Source: Cystobasidium ongulense (Eukaryota > Basidiomycota > Cystobasidiomycetes > Cystobasidiales > Cystobasidiaceae). Taken from it: 64,000 bases of DNA. Shown in pieces: positions 23,901 through 36,043 of the stretch. The DNA is taken from positions 388,236-452,235 of the forward strand of contig BQUP01000010.1 of the NCBI GenBank assembly GCA_022835595.1. The letters run 5' to 3'. Positions within the stretch are counted from its first letter, which is position 1. Each line of letters begins with the position of its first letter. The notes beneath the pieces are model-generated. The model worked only from the letters and a program-made list of their open reading frames with translations, was not told where the DNA came from and searched no databases. Both the position numbers and the translations under genes were made by a program.

Positions 23901-25224
23901 ATGAACTTGCTCAGAGGTAGAGTCGGAATTGTCACTGGTGCTGGCACTTCTCATGGCATTGGCCGGTCAGCGGTGCTAGCGGTTCGTTTTCTCTTTTTCC
24001 ATAATCCAATCGAGCACATCAACCATTCTGACATGATGATGTCGCTTGATAGATGGCACGAGCTGGTGCAGAGTCCATATATGCATGCGACTTGAGGCCA
24101 CAAGATCTCCCTCCCCTCGTTGAACACGTCAGATCCGAAGGTCTGAAGACTCGAGTCGTCCCAGTTGTTCTGGACGTGGCAGACGAAGCTGCAACAGAAG
24201 CACTATGCAAGCGCGTCATCCAAGAAAGCGGCAGACTTGATTTCTACTGTGCCAATGCTGGTATATCCGATGTAAAAGGCTTCTGGCAAACAGAAGCATC
24301 CGATTTTGTAAGCTACTTTCTCCCCGTCTCTGTCTGTATCCTCTCCTTGAAGATACAGGTAGGGAGGATCCGTCGACTTTGCGTCCTACTACAGGCTGTG
24401 TTACATGCACAGGCTAGAGTATACCGCGGACAGGATGGCGTTCATCGCGCATCAGCTTGCATACAAGCAGTCAGGCATACGAAACGTGACTGATGTTGCC
24501 ACCTACTACCGCAGCGCAAGCTATATGAAGTGATGGCTCTCGGTGCATTCTACGCGGTCAAGCACGGCTCGCGAGCTATGGCAGTCGTGTCCAAAGACAA
24601 GCCTGTCGCAAGAGGATCGATAGTTCTTACGGTAAGTTCCTGTTTTATTTCAGCTAGAGAATTACGGTACAATTGCTGATATTGCTTCATACCAGGGGTC
24701 CATCGGTTCGTTCAGTGGTGGTGTAGCTTCAATCGCGTACACGGCGGCAAAGCACGCGGTGTTAGGTGTTGGTCGACGAGGAGCTATCGAGTTAGCAAAG
24801 ACGCAGATACGAGTCAACACTTTAGCGCCCGGCCTGACAAGTACGCGTTTGTGGGATAATAGTCGAGAACTTGGGGCCGCAGCAGAGGGTGGTTTTGAGT
24901 CACAGACGGAGGAGAACAGACAAGCGTCTACCAAAGAACAGCCGGACAACAAGCTGGAAAAGGACTATATCAAACAGACATCAACACCAGATGATATCGC
25001 CAACGTCATGCTCTTCTTGGCCTCTGATATGTCCCAGGCCGTAAACGCTGAGTATATCATTGTAAGTGTTCTGTCTAAACGATACAGCGGACTCCACCAG
25101 GCTGAGATTTGTTATGATTCCCTTGCTACAGGCAGACCGCGGTCAGCTGCAACAAGGTACCATGGACTGGACTGATGAAGCAGTTAGCGGGGGCATAGTA
25201 GCCCCACCGCCATTTAGTCTATGA
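23901..25224 (+). CDS. Short-chain dehydrogenase/reductase in metabolic cluster
   Basis: Five exons (23901-23981, 24053-24307, 24515-24631, 24696-25061, 25132-25224), all joined at codon boundaries, give 303 residues. Motifs are VTGAGTSHGIGRS, YACDLRPQDL after strand 2 (acidic, favouring NAD), LDVADE, YCANAGI, the Ser in LTGSIGSFSGG, the catalytic YTAAKHAVLG, and NTLAPGLTSTRLW. The 207-nt intron 24308-24514 is unusually long for this window. Its acceptor is preceded by a branch-point-like ctgat, and use of it gives KLYEVMALGAFYAVKHG in frame, as expected for helix 4. The gene sits between a sugar-porter transporter and the Zn2Cys6 regulator. Confidence 0.86.
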
Positions 25225-25416
25225 CCTTGCAGCTCGTAACTTGGTTGCAAAAAGCATGTGATATACAGTAGTCGAGCATGGTGGCCGCCTACCATAGATC
25301 TGCGGAAATTCAAGCGGATAACCTGCATGTATCTTGCGTGTTCGTCATTTCTAACACTGCAAAGCTTATGTAAAGCATTGTGATCGGTTTACGGCGGAGC
25401 TCCTCGATTCATGCGG

Positions 25417-25428
25417 GTGACCGGAAAA
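25417..25428 (-). promoter_or_regulatory. Candidate operator TTTTCCGGTCAC upstream of the Zn2Cys6 gene
   Basis: The minus strand reads TTTTCCGGTCAC, identical over 12 bases to 38648-38659 upstream of the flavin monooxygenase gene. It lies 28-39 bp before the chosen start codon of the regulator. Zn2Cys6 proteins bind CGG triplets, so autoregulation is possible; this is inference only. Confidence 0.35.
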
Positions 25429-25455
25429 TAGTAACGCCCGCTCGCGCCATGCTTC

Positions 25456-28345
25456 TTGCCTTCATCCATCCCAATGGCAAATATGGCAGCAAGTTCACAT
25501 GCAACTTCGACAGGCCACAGTGCACTGCCAACACATCTGGAGTCGGACTGGCTATACCAGAAGAACTTTGCATCGTTTGATGTGCCGGTACCGGGCTGGC
25601 CACCTGGAGAATCGAGCGGAGGAAACCAAGGACTTCCGGGCGAAAGCAGTAATGGGAGTACCGGCGAGGAAATAGATGAAGCTCTAGCAGAGGAACTGCT
25701 TCTTCCGGCCAGAAGATTACGTGGTATACATAGTAGAGCGTCTCCACGAGCATCAAAAGCATGCGAAGGCTGTCGGAAGTACGTAGCGTGCAATGTAGTG
25801 GTGCTTCGAGAAGACTACTTACCCCTCTTACTGCGATTCTCCTGCAGACGCAAAGCCAGGTGTGACAACCGCAAGCCCAAATGTGGAGGCTGCATACGCC
25901 TAGGCATAGACTGCCAAATGCCACAAAAAGATTTACGCAAGTAAGTGAATGCTCGCTACCGTATACATTGATTCACGCTCACCGTCAACTATACAGAACT
26001 CCCAATAACAAGAAGCAGGTCGCTCAGCTTGAGCGCAGACTAGCAGAGCTTGAACGACGTCACGGTGGAGAAGGAGAAGGCTCCTCGGTCGGCGAAGGTG
26101 AATCTCCAGACCGAAACTCCCAAACGAAAGCATCAAATACATCCGTGTCCCCGCACTCTGCAGTGCTGGCTTTGACGACCTTGTCAGGTACGCAAGCACG
26201 AGAAGAATTCGACCAGCAAGAAACGGATCTTGAAGCTACCGCTGCACTAGTTGCACGAGACTTGCGATCGTCGAAAACGGATGGAACGTTTACGCCGGCG
26301 GGACCGGCCAAATCCCTTGCTGCGCAGATCACCGGTGTAAGTGGACGAATGTCGGTTGCAGATGGTGGACACCTACGCTGGTATGGACCTACCTCGAATC
26401 GCCATTTTTCGTTTGGAGGATCGCTCGCACCAGCATCTACCGAAGAGGAGGATATCGAGCAGAAATGCTTGAAAGCACTAGCAGATGCTGGCCAAAATGA
26501 TAGCACGAATCCCGGCCTAGAAAAGCGTCTATTATCACTCTACTTCATTTGGCACAACTCCTTCTTCTACATCGTCAGTCAAGAGATCTTCATGGCACAC
26601 CGCCAACGCTATCTAGATGGCAAGCCTGGGCACAAGTTTTTTTCATGGACGCTCTATTACGCTATACTCGCATACTCTGCTTCTTTCTCTGACGAAGCCA
26701 TCGCTTTGGCGGGTGGTTCTTCTGAGCGAAGTGGTGACCTCTTCATGCGACGGGCCCGAATATGCTTAGAGGTGGAAATGGACTGTCCCCGAGAAACGAC
26801 CGTTCAAGCCTTGGCGATCATGGGATCTCATGAAGTTTGCTGTGGACGCGATGCTCGAGGGTAAGCTCAATCTCAATTTTTATGCCAAAAGGACAGGTCT
26901 GACCAGTGAGATCAGGTATATGTACCACGCTATGGCGGTATCTTCTGCTATTGACCTCGGCCTCCATAAAGACTCGAGTCCTTGGCTGGAGAAGGGCAAG
27001 CTCACGATTGAAGACTATCGACATCGTAACATTATTTGGTGGGGCACTTACATCTACGACAGAGGATGGAGTGTCTACGTAGGCCGTCTACCGAACGGGA
27101 ATAGAGACATCTCATGTCCGCATCCTTATGCCAGTGGCGAATCTGCGCTCTCATTTTCTGGCACTTTGGTCAGTCTCCTGAAGATTATCGACCGGATTAT
27201 GCAGGAGTTCTACTCGGGAGAGCCTTTCCAGCGGCTATCGCAGGAGACTGCGGCCGAGTTGCATCAAAATCTACTTGAGTGGTACAATAGTCTGCCGCTG
27301 TCCGAAACACTCGACCTCGATCTTCAGCCGTCGCCGCTCGCAAACGTGATCGTCATGCAGTAAGTACAAAGACAAAGAACTTGTGGATGACTGCTCACAT
27401 GTATGGTCTCCTTAGTGTTCAATACTATGCCACGATGCTACTTTTGCATCGACCTTTCCTCGCAGATTCGGCAAGCAATGCCTTTGCAGTCTGCTGTTCA
27501 GCAAGTTTCAGCATGGCTCACCTGCTCAAGCTATACAAACGACTCTACTCTTTCAGAAGAATGTCATCTGTTGGTGTACACCAGGTCTTCACGGCAGCAG
27601 CTACACTTGTCTACATCTTTCATCGAGGCGAAGAGCAAAAGAATGCTGGCATACCTCTCAGCGATCCGCAACTACTTGAGACAACCAGAAGCAGTCTTCT
27701 TACTTGCCTCGCGGCACTTTCGGCTCTAGCGACCAGACAGGTGCACGCAAGGAGAAGCTACCTTAGCGTCATTCTGCTCATGAAGAAATGGCGTGTATCA
27801 TTAGAAATCCTCGAGAAAGAAAGGACTGGTAGGTTGCGCTTCTTCTGCATTCGCGGGCACTACGCTGAGCCTTATCATTTGCAGCCGCTACAGCATTGAT
27901 CGATGCCACAATGCCACAGTCTCAGCAATTCGAAGCTCTAAGTCACGAGCTTTTCGAAATGTCCAGTAACTCACTCAATACCTTCATGGGCGTACCAGAC
28001 TTCCTCACGCTACCGCCAAACTCCACACAATATCAATCTAATAACGGCGGCATACAGCAAATCCCGTTTGACAACAGCTTTTCCGACATCAATCAGTCAT
28101 TGGCGTTAAACACGCCTAGTACCGGAGCCCCTAGTGGAGGCAACAATATATCAAGCAGTGCATACCCATCTTATCAAAATACTGAGGGAATTACCAATCC
28201 CAACAACGTTTTCGATTTCTTCAACGTGGACTCGATGCAAATTGGAGACCAGTCTAATTTACAGGAGTGGGCCTGGGAGGGTCCATCTTTGTTTGATATG
28301 TTCGATATTGTTAATCCAAGTGCTGGAGCCAATTCACATACGTAG
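25456..28345 (+). CDS. Zn2Cys6 fungal transcription factor (fungal-specific TF domain)
   Basis: Six exons (25456-25778, 25848-25940, 25997-26860, 26916-27359, 27416-27828, 27885-28345) give 865 residues. The binuclear zinc cluster is split by the first intron and reads ACEGCRKRKARCDNRKPKC then GGCIRLGIDC, with all six Cys correctly spaced. A basic linker and a short coiled coil (KKQVAQLERRLAELERR) follow, as in dimeric members. The fungal-specific regulatory domain shows RGYMYHAMAVSSAIDLGLHK and WWGTYIYDRGWSVYVGR. The C-terminus is Asn/Ser-rich with acidic and aromatic residues, suggesting an activation domain. A second in-frame Met at 25474 could be the start. Its place amid transporters and dehydrogenases makes it the likely local regulator. 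Confidence 0.92.
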
Positions 28346-28808
28346 TGCCTAATTTGGTTGTAGCATAGAAAACCTTTTCAAATGCAGTTGCTGTGGGGAG
28401 GGGGACACTCGTTTGACTCTTTTGAACATCTTTAGCTACTGCCTCTCATAACGTGAGACGCGAACGGGCAAATAGAATCAGCCTCTAGCTCCTGGTCACG
28501 TATATCTTATGATCCATGACTTTTTGGGAGACAGTTTTACTGCACGTGCTTGACTACATCCGTAACAGCCGCTGCAAATGAAGGACTGGCACTTAGGATT
28601 GTTCCGGTTCAAATGTTCTGCAGGACCTTTGCTTAGGCAATGCATAGACCAGTGTAGGGGGGCTCCGGAAACTTCTCCTCTAGCTCTAAGAAAGCCGGCC
28701 GGCCAGGATTGATCCGGTCTTCCGACCATCTATTCGCGACCTTCGACGGCTGCAGCTCTGGAGGATTAGGTGGAAGAAGTGACATTTCGCACTCCATAAG
28801 CATAAAAC
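28346..28808. promoter_or_regulatory. Intergenic region upstream of second cluster SDR
   Basis: The 463 bp contain no supported gene. Close to the SDR start lie GCCGGCCGGCC (28694-28704) and ATCCGGTCTTCCGACC (28712-28727), both rich in CGG/CCG triplets of the sort bound by Zn2Cys6 proteins. Confidence 0.4.
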
Positions 28809-29940
28809 ATGGGCGAGATGAACGGTCACACTCCTACACCTGGGCCCAATGACGGTGTCATCGCCCTCATCACTGGAAGCTCTTCTGGAAACGGTCGCAG
28901 CATCGCGCTTGCTTTTGCGGCAACTGGCGCGAAAGTCGCCTGTGCAGACTTGAAGCCCGACCATCCTGTAAGTGAAGCTATATGAAGCTTGCGCGGTGCA
29001 ATGGCTAACACCAACTGCTCCTCGTGCAGGCTGGCGAAACGGCAACTCACAAGGTCATCCAGGCCAGCGGAACACAATGCATATTTTTGCCACTCGACGT
29101 TACCCACGATGAAGAATGGCAGACTGCAGTTGCGGCATGTGTTGAGCGATTCGGCCGCATAGATGTGTAAGTTGCGCGATTCTGTCTCGCCTGAATGTTG
29201 CCGCTGACACGTTCTGCACACCAGGCTCGTCAACAATGCCGGCATACTTGGTCCCCAAGCTAGACTGCATGAAATGCCGTCAGTCCTGCTTCACGAGTCT
29301 CCTACCCCACCCTCAGCTGAACCTGCTTCTCTATGTAGATACAAGCAATGGCGTCTCACAGTAGACGTCAATCTCATGGGCCCTTATCTCGGCATGAGGA
29401 ACGTCATACCTACCATGCTCAAGCAGCAGCCATTAAGAGGATTTGCACGAGGCAAGATTGTCAACATTGCCTCGAACGGTGCCTCGTATGGCGTCCCTAA
29501 ATCTTCAGTGAGTCAATGGAGCTTGTTTCAGTATCTTGCGATACCATGCTGACGTGCATTGTTCCTTCATTCAGGCATATACGGCCAGCAAGGCAGGAGT
29601 CGTCGGTTTGACGAGACAAACTGCAGTGGATTACTCGAGAGACGGCATCTGCATCAACTCCGTATCACCAGGTTTAATTGCGACACCCATGTCTCATGGA
29701 TTCTTGTGAGTGAAGCTCCAGCTTTCCCTGGCCATGCGCAGGTGTACTGACAGGTGTTCATCTCCTCTGGAAAACAGGGCCGACAAAGTCATATCAGACC
29801 ATTTCGAAGCTACAACGCCATGTGGTCGAGTCGGGTCTTCCAACGACGTCGCTGGAGCGGTCCTGTATCTTGCAAGCCCTTCTGCAGATTATTGCTGCGG
29901 CACAGATCTCGTTATCGATGGCGGCTACTTATGTACTTGA
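28809..29940 (+). CDS. Short-chain dehydrogenase/reductase in metabolic cluster (second)
   Basis: Six exons (28809-28967, 29030-29166, 29225-29278, 29339-29507, 29575-29705, 29778-29940) give 270 residues. Motifs are ITGSSSGNGRSIAL, CADLKPD after strand 2 (acidic, favouring NAD), LDVTHDEE, VNNAGILG, the Ser in IASNGASYG, catalytic YTASKAGVVGLTRQ, NSVSPGLIATPM and the tail GTDLVIDGGYLCT. It resembles classical SDRs that oxidise secondary alcohols, such as cyclohexanol or sugar alcohols, but the substrate is not determined by sequence. It directly follows the regulator in the same orientation. Confidence 0.88.
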
Positions 29941-30473
29941 TAGATTAGTGGATGTACAAGTGGTGAATTGAGAAATGTATGCCTATCAGGCCAATACGGA
30001 ACGTCTTTCCAGATCAATCGGTATGGAGATTGTTTGTCGTCGATGTATTTGCCCACTTACTCGGTCCCAGGAAGGGCTACCAGTAAAAGACATTTCATGC
30101 AGGAATCCCATCAGCTGCAGCTGGGGATCTTGTTGTAGTAGGCAAATCTACTATTATAAGAATTTTTAAAATGCATCCAGGCATCTTTTCAAAAACGGAT
30201 GCCTGAATGGATTTCAAGACTTCGCACAACAGTAGACTCGCCTACTACAAGACGCATCGATAATGCAGCTTGTGCAGTAACTTAGACATTCCACGCATGT
30301 GATTCAGCTTATTGACTAAAGTATATGGTTGGTGACATTCAATGAACGAGAGCGTTTCAGACACATCATGTGATTGCATTTTTACAACGCAACTGGTAGG
30401 TACCTTATAAAATTCAAAAGACCGAAACCCGAGCTTCTTTGGCTCTTCTTTTTTGGACATTCGTCGTCTGCTC
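29941..30473. other. AT-rich convergent intergenic region
   Basis: Two convergent genes end here. The region is AT-rich compared with its neighbours and contains the foldback element listed separately. No gene is supported. Confidence 0.5.
30133..30250. repeat. 118-bp foldback (MITE-like) element
   Basis: The ends are inverted repeats: TTGTAGTAGGCAAATCTACT at 30133-30152 pairs with the complement of 30231-30250, matching at 18 of 20 positions. Inside, ATCCAGGCATC (about 30175-30185) pairs imperfectly with GGATGCCTGAATGGAT (30198-30213). No coding capacity is present, and I see no clear target-site duplication. The structure suits a miniature inverted-repeat element or a hairpin-forming 3' end. 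Confidence 0.55.
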
Positions 30474-32888
30474 TCACTCCATCCTTTCTTCAATCCTTTC
30501 TTCGGCATTCTGTTTCTCTCCTTTTTTATCAGGAAGAGCTGCTTTCTCAGGATCCGGAATGCCATTGTGCAATTGAAGTGCTCTTCCAAGTTGTCGCTCC
30601 TCCAATTCCTTCAGTGTCTTCAGATCTTTTTTGCCGGACCGTGGGAAGAGTTTCCCGGAGGCGAATAATCCCTCTAGCTCTTCAAGAGTATGTCCCCTGA
30701 GAAGTAGAATGATTGCATTAGTATCTGCGGCCATTGCCCCTCCACTCTGAAATACTGACTTGGTTTCCGGAATGCAGAAATAAACAAAAATTCCTCCCAA
30801 AAATACCATGATGGTGTAGAAAACGTAGATTTTATAGCCAATGCTTTCCAAAGCCGGTGGCGTACTCTTCACGGTGACGAAAGTAAAAAGCCATTCGGCG
30901 AGAGGTCCTACAGCTGAGTTGATGTGACGGAAGCGAACAGGAGACACTTCTGGTGGCCATACCCAGACGACTGCAAGGTACAAGGTCAGTTCTACGGATC
31001 TTGGTGATCGGAAGATAGCTGCACCTACCAGTACACCAGGTTGAAGCGAACGCAAAGTTGTAGAAGAAGATTGATCCCACTCCGACCCAGCCCCAAGTGA
31101 GCGACCCGGAAGATTTTGCGACAGAGACCGTAAATATCGCAGTCGCTATGCCAGTGAGCAGAGATCCCCATAGCAAGATCGGTCTCCTTCCATATCTATC
31201 TATAGTCCAAATAGGTGGAATCGAGCCCAGCCAGCTGCAGGTAGACGTGTCAGCAAGTGTTCAGGAAACTCGTCAAAAACTGGGCAGGCAAAAATACACA
31301 CTAGATAAGACTGGAAATCCCGCCCAGGAGTAAGGTGGTTTCGGTTGAGAGGTTCACAGCGTTGCGGAACAGGATGGTTTGGTACTATGCGCGTGGTTCA
31401 TACCGAACTATATGTCAGCAAACTCCCAGCGGGACCGCCGTGAGGTCTTAGTATACTCACATAGACGATGACATTGTTTCCTCCCAATTGTTGGAAGGCC
31501 TGGAGAAACAATCAAGGTAAACGAGAGAAGAGGAGAAGAGGAGAGGGGGAAGGTCACCTGGAGAAAAAAAATTAGGAAAACTCTTCTAGAGTTTCTAACC
31601 TGAAAGCAGTTGAAGTCATGTCAGAGTTACGCAAACGCGGGTGGCAAAAGTGGAACTGACCTCCGAACTGTCCCAGAAAATGCTCCTCCAAAGCGGCTGG
31701 TCAACACTCTTCTCCAGATAGACTACCTCTCTAATGGCGTTGTAGGTGTATAGTACTCCTTCATCTTCTTCTGTTGTGCCCCGCACTCGGGCGAGAACGT
31801 TCAAGGCTTCTTCGGGCCGATTCCAGTAGACCAGGACATGAGGGGACTCCGGCAGGTCGTATATGATGCACCCAGCGATGATCATGAGCAGACACTGTGT
31901 AGGCCAGTAAAGCATGTTAGTTCACACTGGTGATAAGTCACCCTGACACCAGTGCTGTGGTAGATTGGTCGGGAAGATGAGGAAGACTTATGAAATGCGA
32001 CCGGAAATCTGAGAAAGACCGAAGTCAGGGACGCTCTCAACCGAATAAAATAGAACCTCACCTCCATGCCACCTCTCCACCATACTTGGCCATTCCGTAG
32101 TCTTCAAGTGTAAAGGAAGTTAGCAACCACATGACATTGAGGAGCGTCTCAGCCTTACCCATCCAGTAAGCGAGCATGACTCCAAATAGTACAATGCTTA
32201 ATTCGATAGCAATGTCTCTGCCTCGTACCCCAGACTTTGCGACCTCTGTCAACGCCACAAGTCAGTTTCGGGATCCTCAAACTACATGTCACTGTTCAGC
32301 ATCGTACCTGCGATCCAAGGAGGGACGGTACTAGATGTGAGACCTGTGCCGAGGCCAGCCACAATACGGAAAGCAATCACTTGCAAAGGGCGGCATTAGC
32401 CTCGCAAGGAAGACATGCGCAATTTGGGATGAAGTACTCACTCATGCCAGGATTATATGCTGCAGCCTGGACTGCTCCACCGATTGTTACTAATATACAG
32501 CCTGTGATGATTGTCCATCGACGGCCAAGACGCAGTCCAATGCAGGCGGCCAGGAGACACCCGAAAACACAGCCAATCTGCTCGGGATCGTTTCAGTTGA
32601 CATTCATTTTCTTCCAGGTAGAGCTTACTTGATAGATTGAGGTGATAGTAGAAAGGGAGTCGGCCGAAGGGTGGTGCATCGCAGCTTGAAATTGTGGGTT
32701 CTCGATGATACCGCCCAACACACCCTCTGAGGCAAGTCCACGTCAGATCGCTAGTCCGGTTCGTACAGGGAAGTAGCATATTGCCTTAAGAACTCACGGT
32801 CATAGCCGAAGCACAAGAAGGCTAGAGCAGTCGAGCCGAGTATAGAAACCCGAAGCTTTGCGCCATGCAGGTTAGTGAAGCCAAACAT
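30474..32888 (-). CDS. MFS sugar-porter family transporter (second), one doubtful splice site
   Basis: I model about 14 exons from MFGFTNLHG (32888) to the stop at 30474. Signatures include GVLGGIIENPQF, GLRLGRRWTIITGC, GLGTGLTSSTVPPW, YDLPESPHVLVYW, AFQQLGGNNVIVYY, IDRYGRRPILLWGSLL and WPPEVSPVRFRH. PETKGHTLEELEGLF is restored by removing an intron at 30697-30759. Helix count and order agree with a 12-pass importer. One junction is odd. After AWRFPVAF, near 31990, the sequence is ttcataagt where a gtaagt donor is expected, while the next exon starts cleanly at 31894 (CLLMIIAGC). Either another donor (ccg|gtcgca, near 32001, costing a few residues), a non-canonical donor, or a damaging change is implied. 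Product type is clear; integrity is uncertain. Confidence 0.8.
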
Positions 32889-33414
32889 GCTTATAGAGTA
32901 TGCAGTTCAGCTAGCAGTTCCGACCGAAGACAACCGCCTGCCCCAGATTTTGTGCATCCTGGAGGCCCAGCCGGCGTCGTCGGTGCTTCGTATTGTGGTC
33001 AGGAAGATAGGAAAACAAACTACCGGTCGATATATAGAGAGAAAAGGTGGTCTTACCCTAGTGCGCCGGTGCCGAATCCTGCGACAATTAACTTCGGCTG
33101 GGCTATCGGCTTGCCGATCAAGATTTTTTTCGGAGAACGCCGACCTTATACCGCTTTTTGCCGTTTTGCCCCAAGAATACCGCAGCACTTGCCGCTGGCC
33201 TGCTGGTGAAAGTGGTTGTATCGTTATATCACGGTGATAAAGTTAGATGAGATCAATCAGACCTCCGAGCCTTTTCGGTCGGAACTTCATTTCCCGGACG
33301 CTGCAAATAGACCCGAGCTTTGCACGTGTTTTCTGCAGTAGTGGCAGGAAGTAGTGTATGTATACCATGGAACACCATTGGCTGCGAAATTTGGCCTACC
33401 AAGATGCTACAAGC
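32889..33414. promoter_or_regulatory. Intergenic region, transporter promoter
   Basis: The 526 bp hold the promoter of the second transporter (minus) and the 3' end of the aldehyde dehydrogenase gene. TTTTCGGTCGG (33273-33283) and TTTCCCGGAC (33291-33300) lie about 400 bp upstream of the transporter start. No gene is seen. Confidence 0.4.
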
Positions 33415-35367
33415 TTACACCATCATAGCAATGAGCTTCATCTCCTGGTACTCCTCCATACCGTATTTAGAACCTTCCCGCCCATAACCGGATTGGTTCA
33501 CACCACCAAAGGGCGCACATGCTTGTGCGACTGGAGCTCCGTTGATTCCGACCATACCCACGTTGAGTGCTTCAGCTACTCGCCAAGCACGACTGAGATT
33601 GGAAGACCAGAAGTAGCCTGCAAGTCCATACTCCGTATCGTTGGCCATCTTGATAGCTTCTTCTTCGCTGTCGAAGGGGTACAAGACTGCCAGAGGTCCG
33701 AAAGTTTCGTCGATATGCGCAAGCATGTCTGGTGTCCCTCCCGTCATGACCGTCGGTGCCTGCGAAACGAACCGTCAGCCTAGGCCGCATACTTGCTCTT
33801 GATCAGGGTGCACTGGCTCACATAGAAATTGCCTTCAATGACTTTACCTCCCTCTACCACCTTTCCACCTCGTTTGACTGCGTCATCAACATGCTCCTTC
33901 ATTTTGTCGACAGCTTTAGCATTGATTAGTGGGCCATGTGTATTGCCAGGCTCTGTAACAAGTAAGGTGAATGTTAGTTTAACCAGTGAATAATGCACCT
34001 GACTTTGCCAGCAATGAGTTAGAGGGAGAAGGTTCTGAACTTACCGATGCCTGGGCCAACCTTGAAAGCCTTAACCTTTTCAACCAATGCCGCAGCGAAT
34101 TTATCATAGATTCCACGTTGTACCATGATGCGATTTGATGCAATGCAAACTTGACCAGAGCAACGGAATTTGACGCCTGCAGCCGACTCGACTGCAGGCC
34201 CGAGCTCTGCATCGTCGAAAACAATGCTGCAGATGCGTGTCAGCTAACAGCAATTAGACAATAGAGTGGTCAGACATACAAAGGTGCATTTCCGCCAAGC
34301 TCGAAAGAGCACTTCTTTAGGGTGGAAGCTGACTGAGAAGCTAGAAGGCGTCCAACGTTGGTGGATCCAGTGAAGGAGATTTTGCGAACCTGCGAGCACA
34401 CGGCAACGAATTCAGTTATGATTGCATTTCGACCGTAAACATACACGTACAAGTGGGTTCGTGCACATTTCGTGGCCGATGGGCTGAGATCGTTTGGAAC
34501 TGATAGCGTTGAAGCAGCCAGCAGGCACGCCAGCACGACTGCAGAGCTCTGCGAAAGCTAGGGTACTGAAAGGCGTCTCGGAAGGAGCTTTGGTTACTAT
34601 CGCACATCCCGCAGCCAAGGCAGCTGCAGCTTTACGAACAAGCATTAAAGCTGGGAAGCTGGTAGAGATCAAGACCGCATTAGCTCCCCTTTCGGCGATG
34701 ATGACAGTACGAGAGTGATCAGGTGAGCTTACTTCCATGGCACAATAAGACCCGCTACGCCGACAGGCTGTCTAATCACTAGATTTCTGACCCTGCCGAT
34801 AGGGGAGGGGATCACGTCGCCATAATTCCGCTGTGCTTCGCCGCTGAACCATTCAACTTGTTGTATGGAACCAGCAATCTCAACCTTCGCTTCCACAAGA
34901 CTCTTGCCGTTCTCTAATGTGATAATAGTTGCTAGATCATCACTGGACGCAAGTGAATCGTATCAGCTTCCTGTTATCGTTGTCCACGTCGAAAGACGCG
35001 AAGATTACTTACATTGCCTCTTTCATAAGCTCAGCAAGCTTCGTGAGTACGTCTGACCGTTCCTTGCCCGTCTTTTGCGACCATAGTAGGAACGCCTCGT
35101 GAGCAAAAGCAATAGCTTCGCGTGTTTCGTCTACGCCACAATCCGCGACTTCGTCGAGACTCTTGTTTGTGGCCGGATCCAGGACTGAGAAAGTAGTACC
35201 GGTCTTTGCGTTGACCCAGTCTCCATTGATAAAGCTTTGAGTCTTCCACAAGGTTTTATCCTTGATCTGCGTGATTCACATATTATCAGTTCATGGCGCT
35301 TCCACGACAAGCTCTGGTTGTGTCTTACCTGCGAAGGCACGCGGGATGATGCACTGTGTCCGTTCAT
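33415..35367 (-). CDS. Aldehyde dehydrogenase, succinate-semialdehyde dehydrogenase type
   Basis: The gene starts with a short exon (35367-35329) and runs through several exons to the stop at 33415. Family landmarks in order are [67 protein letters not shown], the cofactor-binding Lys in [39 protein letters not shown] with the general-base Glu, the catalytic Cys in [25 protein letters not shown] and [17 protein letters not shown]. This pattern is that of GabD-like succinate-semialdehyde dehydrogenases, which oxidise short semialdehydes to dicarboxylic acids with NAD(P). Given the adjacent monooxygenase and SDRs, an omega-oxo acid could equally be the substrate. All catalytic residues are present. 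Confidence 0.9.
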
Positions 35368-36043
35368 TGTATGTATTCCTTGTTGATAATGAATGCAGCT
35401 TTGCGTTACCTAGGTGCACAACAACCTCGCCGAGTATGAAATCTGTAAGAACAGACTCATTCGTTTTCCGCGACCGCAACTGCCATCTTCCGGACGGCTG
35501 ACACGGGCGACACTGATTGACGGCACCCCACACGAAATACTGGAACGCTATAAATGTTTCAGTGACGGTCTCTTCAGCTTCTGCTTACCGTGCTACGCTC
35601 CTTGTGCGCATGGGCTCGTTAAAGGTTTTGAAAGAAGCTCGCGAAGCAGGACGAATTCCGACTTGGAATTGCGTGCACTTCTGCAGTATCAAAGACACCG
35701 CAGAGCCAGCCACAACTCTTTAACTTGACGTACGAGCAGTGTATCGCTCACTGATTTCACTTAACTCCCCATTGCTTCTACCGTCTGAAGGCCATTGTCG
35801 TTGCAACAATCTGCCTCACCAGCTCGCTTGGAGGTAGAGGGCACACATAAATTCCGGTACCCAACAACTTAAGGCTCGGGTTCCTCAATGACTTAGCTTG
35901 CCGGTCATCAAAATAAAGAAAGGCAAGCACAAGGGCGAGTCAACCAGATTGGCAAGGCGCTCGCTCGATCACCCTAATGTTATATGAGTATTATTGATAT
36001 TACTGCAAGACACTGACAGCAACAAATGCACGAGGACACGTAT
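35368..36043. promoter_or_regulatory. Intergenic region, aldehyde dehydrogenase promoter
   Basis: No gene is supported in these 676 bp. CTTCCGGAC at 35487-35495 and TTTTCCGCGACC at 35464-35475 lie about 100-130 bp before the aldehyde dehydrogenase start, again the CCGG-type signal. Confidence 0.4.

Noticed and set aside
30133-30250. Hairpin considered as a CRISPR-like or tRNA structure
   Set aside because: There is a single inverted pair, no direct repeats or spacers, and no conserved tRNA boxes.
30697-30759. Apparent insertion in the PETK motif of the second transporter
   Set aside because: The segment is an intron; removing it gives PETKGHTLEELEGLF.
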